A program made the translations under genes and the position numbers. DNA of 64,000 nt from Roseivivax lentus (GTDB lineage Bacteria; Pseudomonadota; Alphaproteobacteria; Rhodobacterales; Rhodobacteraceae), in contig NZ_FTOQ01000004.1 in the NCBI RefSeq assembly GCF_900156805.1, positions 186,001 to 250,000 of the forward strand, in the 5' to 3' direction. Below, piece after piece: positions 62,850-64,000 of the stretch. The notes under the pieces are model-generated. The model did no database searches, had not been told where the DNA came from, and was given only the letters and a program-made list of their open reading frames with translations. Every line of letters begins with the position of its first letter. Position 1 is the stretch's first letter.

Positions 62850-64000
62850 TCACTCCGCGGCGATCACACCTTGCTGTCGCGCCGCCTCGAGCCGCCAATG
62901 CGGCAGACGGATGCGCGCGACCGTATGGGTGGCGTCCGCGTCGATTTCGAACGCGCCGCCATGCAGTTCCACGAGCTTGCGGGTCAGGGGCAGGCCAAGG
63001 CCAAGCCCGCCGCGAGCATCGCGCCGGTCGATGGCCGTGCCCACCACGAAGGGTTTGTACAGCTCCGCCAGGTCCACCTCCGGCGCCAGCGTGCCGTTGT
63101 CGCGGACGATGATCTCGAGGTTGCCCTCCGCATCCTGCGCGGTCTCCAGCACCATGTCCGACCCGCCATGCACGATCGCGTTCAGCGACAGCGCCGCCAG
63201 CGCCAGCTTGAGCTGATCCGGATCGGCCTGCACCGGGCCGTCATATCCCAGATGTCCCAGCGATATTCGCCGGTCGGCGCCCTCGGCGGTCGGGACATGC
63301 ATCGCGACCACGTCTTCGACAAGCGCGCGCAGCGCAACCGGGCGGTCGTTCAGGCGCAATTCACCAGTCTGGGCGTCCGAGAAGGTGATGACCGCATCGA
63401 TCAGCTTGGCAAGGTTCTCCGAGGCCCGGATCGCCGCGTCCGCAAGCCGCGCCTCGAGCGGGCCGTCGATGCGCGCGTGCAGCATCCGCAGGCTGCCCAG
63501 CGCCACGGTCAGAGGCGTGCGCAATTCGTGGCTGATGAGATTGAAGAAACCGGCCTGGCTGATATCGGGCTCTTGCGGCGCCTTGGCCAGCGGCGCGGCC
63601 TCGAGGGCGGCGACGACGGCGCGCCCGAGCGCCCGCAACGTCGCAAGCTGCGCCTCGTCCGGCATCTCGTGCGGCTTGAGGTCGAGCGCGCAGAGGCTGC
63701 CGAAACGGTACCCGCTCGACAGAACCAGCGGCGCGCCTGCGTAGAAGCGCGCGCCGGGGCTGCCCGGCACGACCATCGGATGGTTCCGGAACCGCGGGTC
63801 CTTCGTCATGTCCGGCACCACCATCACGTTGTCGGACATGATCGCGTAGGTGCAGAAGCTCTGCGCCTTCGGCATCGTCGGCAGGTCCATGCCCACCACG
63901 GACTTGTACCATTGTTCCTCGCCCTCGATCACCGAGATATGCGCCAAGGGGCAGTCGAAAAGCACCCGCACCGCCTCGCAGATCGCGTCGAAGACCGGAT
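62850..64000 (-). CDS. GAF-domain sensor histidine kinase, 5' end truncated
   Basis: The gene continues past the window end; at least 383 codons are visible. The N-terminal visible part is a GAF domain (CPLAHISVIEGEEQWYKS to RFGSLCALDLKP). The HisKA H-box is FFNLISHELRTPLT and the ATPase part has LSLNAIVHGG (N box), VRDNG (G1) and GGLGLGLPLTRKLVELHGG (G2). Signal input is probably redox or small-molecule based, as for other GAF kinases. No response regulator is seen here. Confidence 0.92.
   Translation of the reverse strand, partial: PVFDAICEAVRVLFDCPLAHISVIEGEEQWYKSVVGMDLPTMPKAQSFCTYAIMSDNVMVVPDMTKDPRFRNHPMVVPGSPGARFYAGAPLVLSSGYRFGSLCALDLKPHEMPDEAQLATLRALGRAVVAALEAAPLAKAPQEPDISQAGFFNLISHELRTPLTVALGSLRMLHARIDGPLEARLADAAIRASENLAKLIDAVITFSDAQTGELRLNDRPVALRALVEDVVAMHVPTAEGADRRISLGHLGYDGPVQADPDQLKLALAALSLNAIVHGGSDMVLETAQDAEGNLEIIVRDNGTLAPEVDLAELYKPFVVGTAIDRRDARGGLGLGLPLTRKLVELHGGAFEIDADATHTVARIRLPHWRLEAARQQGVIAAE

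Noticed and set aside
1-64000. tRNA genes, CRISPR arrays, IS elements or integration sites
   Set aside because: I scanned for T-arm sequences, regular short repeats and transposase or integrase motifs and found none.

Overview
The window is a high-GC, gene-dense stretch of an alphaproteobacterial chromosome, most likely from the Rhodobacteraceae (Roseobacter group). The evidence is a class I (archaeal-type) lysyl-tRNA synthetase, a split F0 ATP synthase cluster with separate b and b' subunits, MipZ, an Irr-type iron control element in front of an MbfA-like gene, CtrA-type TTAA-N7-TTAA boxes, and general protein similarity. I see no insertion sequence, integrase, CRISPR array, rRNA or tRNA. 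This is core chromosome with small accessory genes, not an obvious genomic island.

Layout. 1-7 kb: the end of accD, folC, an exported rhodanese-like protein and a LysM protein; a possible small RNA with its own promoter and terminator; then zapE, a kinase-like protein and an orphan ParA ATPase on the minus strand; an outer-membrane protein behind a CtrA-type box and a flavin-type split-barrel protein. 7-12 kb: a large beta-helix protein resembling a phage or GTA tail fibre, a DUF4864-like protein and lysK. 12-20 kb: TerB-like and MFS genes on the plus strand, facing a minus-strand run (fghA, yaiI, HAD, ornithine cyclodeaminase-like, alpha/beta hydrolase) in which every junction is a 4-bp ATGA overlap; upstream lie an AEC transporter, a nitroreductase and the ferritin-like/VIT1 protein MbfA. 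20-21 kb: a TetR regulator and a 50-residue secreted peptide sharing a duplicated palindromic operator. 21-26 kb: a CaiB-type CoA transferase, DsbA-like, DciA-like, mutY, alkB and an unknown protein.

26-30 kb: the F0 ATP synthase operon atpI-B-E-X-F. 30-32 kb: an ArsR regulator and a divergent lysR/azoR pair. 32-40 kb: ffh, two acetyltransferases, a chorismate mutase and the translation cluster rpsP-rimM-trmD-rplS-rpmE, interrupted by a MipA/OmpV gene and an unknown membrane-anchored gene. 40-48 kb: two lipoproteins in tandem, mipZ with an overlapping small membrane protein, an HpcH aldolase, a lipoprotein behind a second CtrA-type box, a GNAT and smc. 48-55 kb: mltB, a receiver domain lacking its phospho-acceptor, a glutathionyl-hydroquinone reductase, a small membrane protein, fmt, an alanine/sodium symporter, a universal stress protein and a phosphatase. 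55-60 kb: the complete phosphorylated serine pathway, serA and serC on the minus strand with serB divergent, with structured RNA candidates before serC and between serC and serA. 60-64 kb: asparaginase, an IalB-like protein, rlmN and a truncated sensor kinase.

Functional themes are chromosome organisation (smc, mipZ, a second ParA), protein export and translation (ffh, rpsP cluster, fmt, lysK, rlmN), energy (F0), serine synthesis and iron. No large undescribed system is evident. The best leads are the TetR/secreted-peptide module, the paired CtrA-type boxes, the candidate small RNA at 2.99-3.18 kb, and the serC/serA RNA structures.
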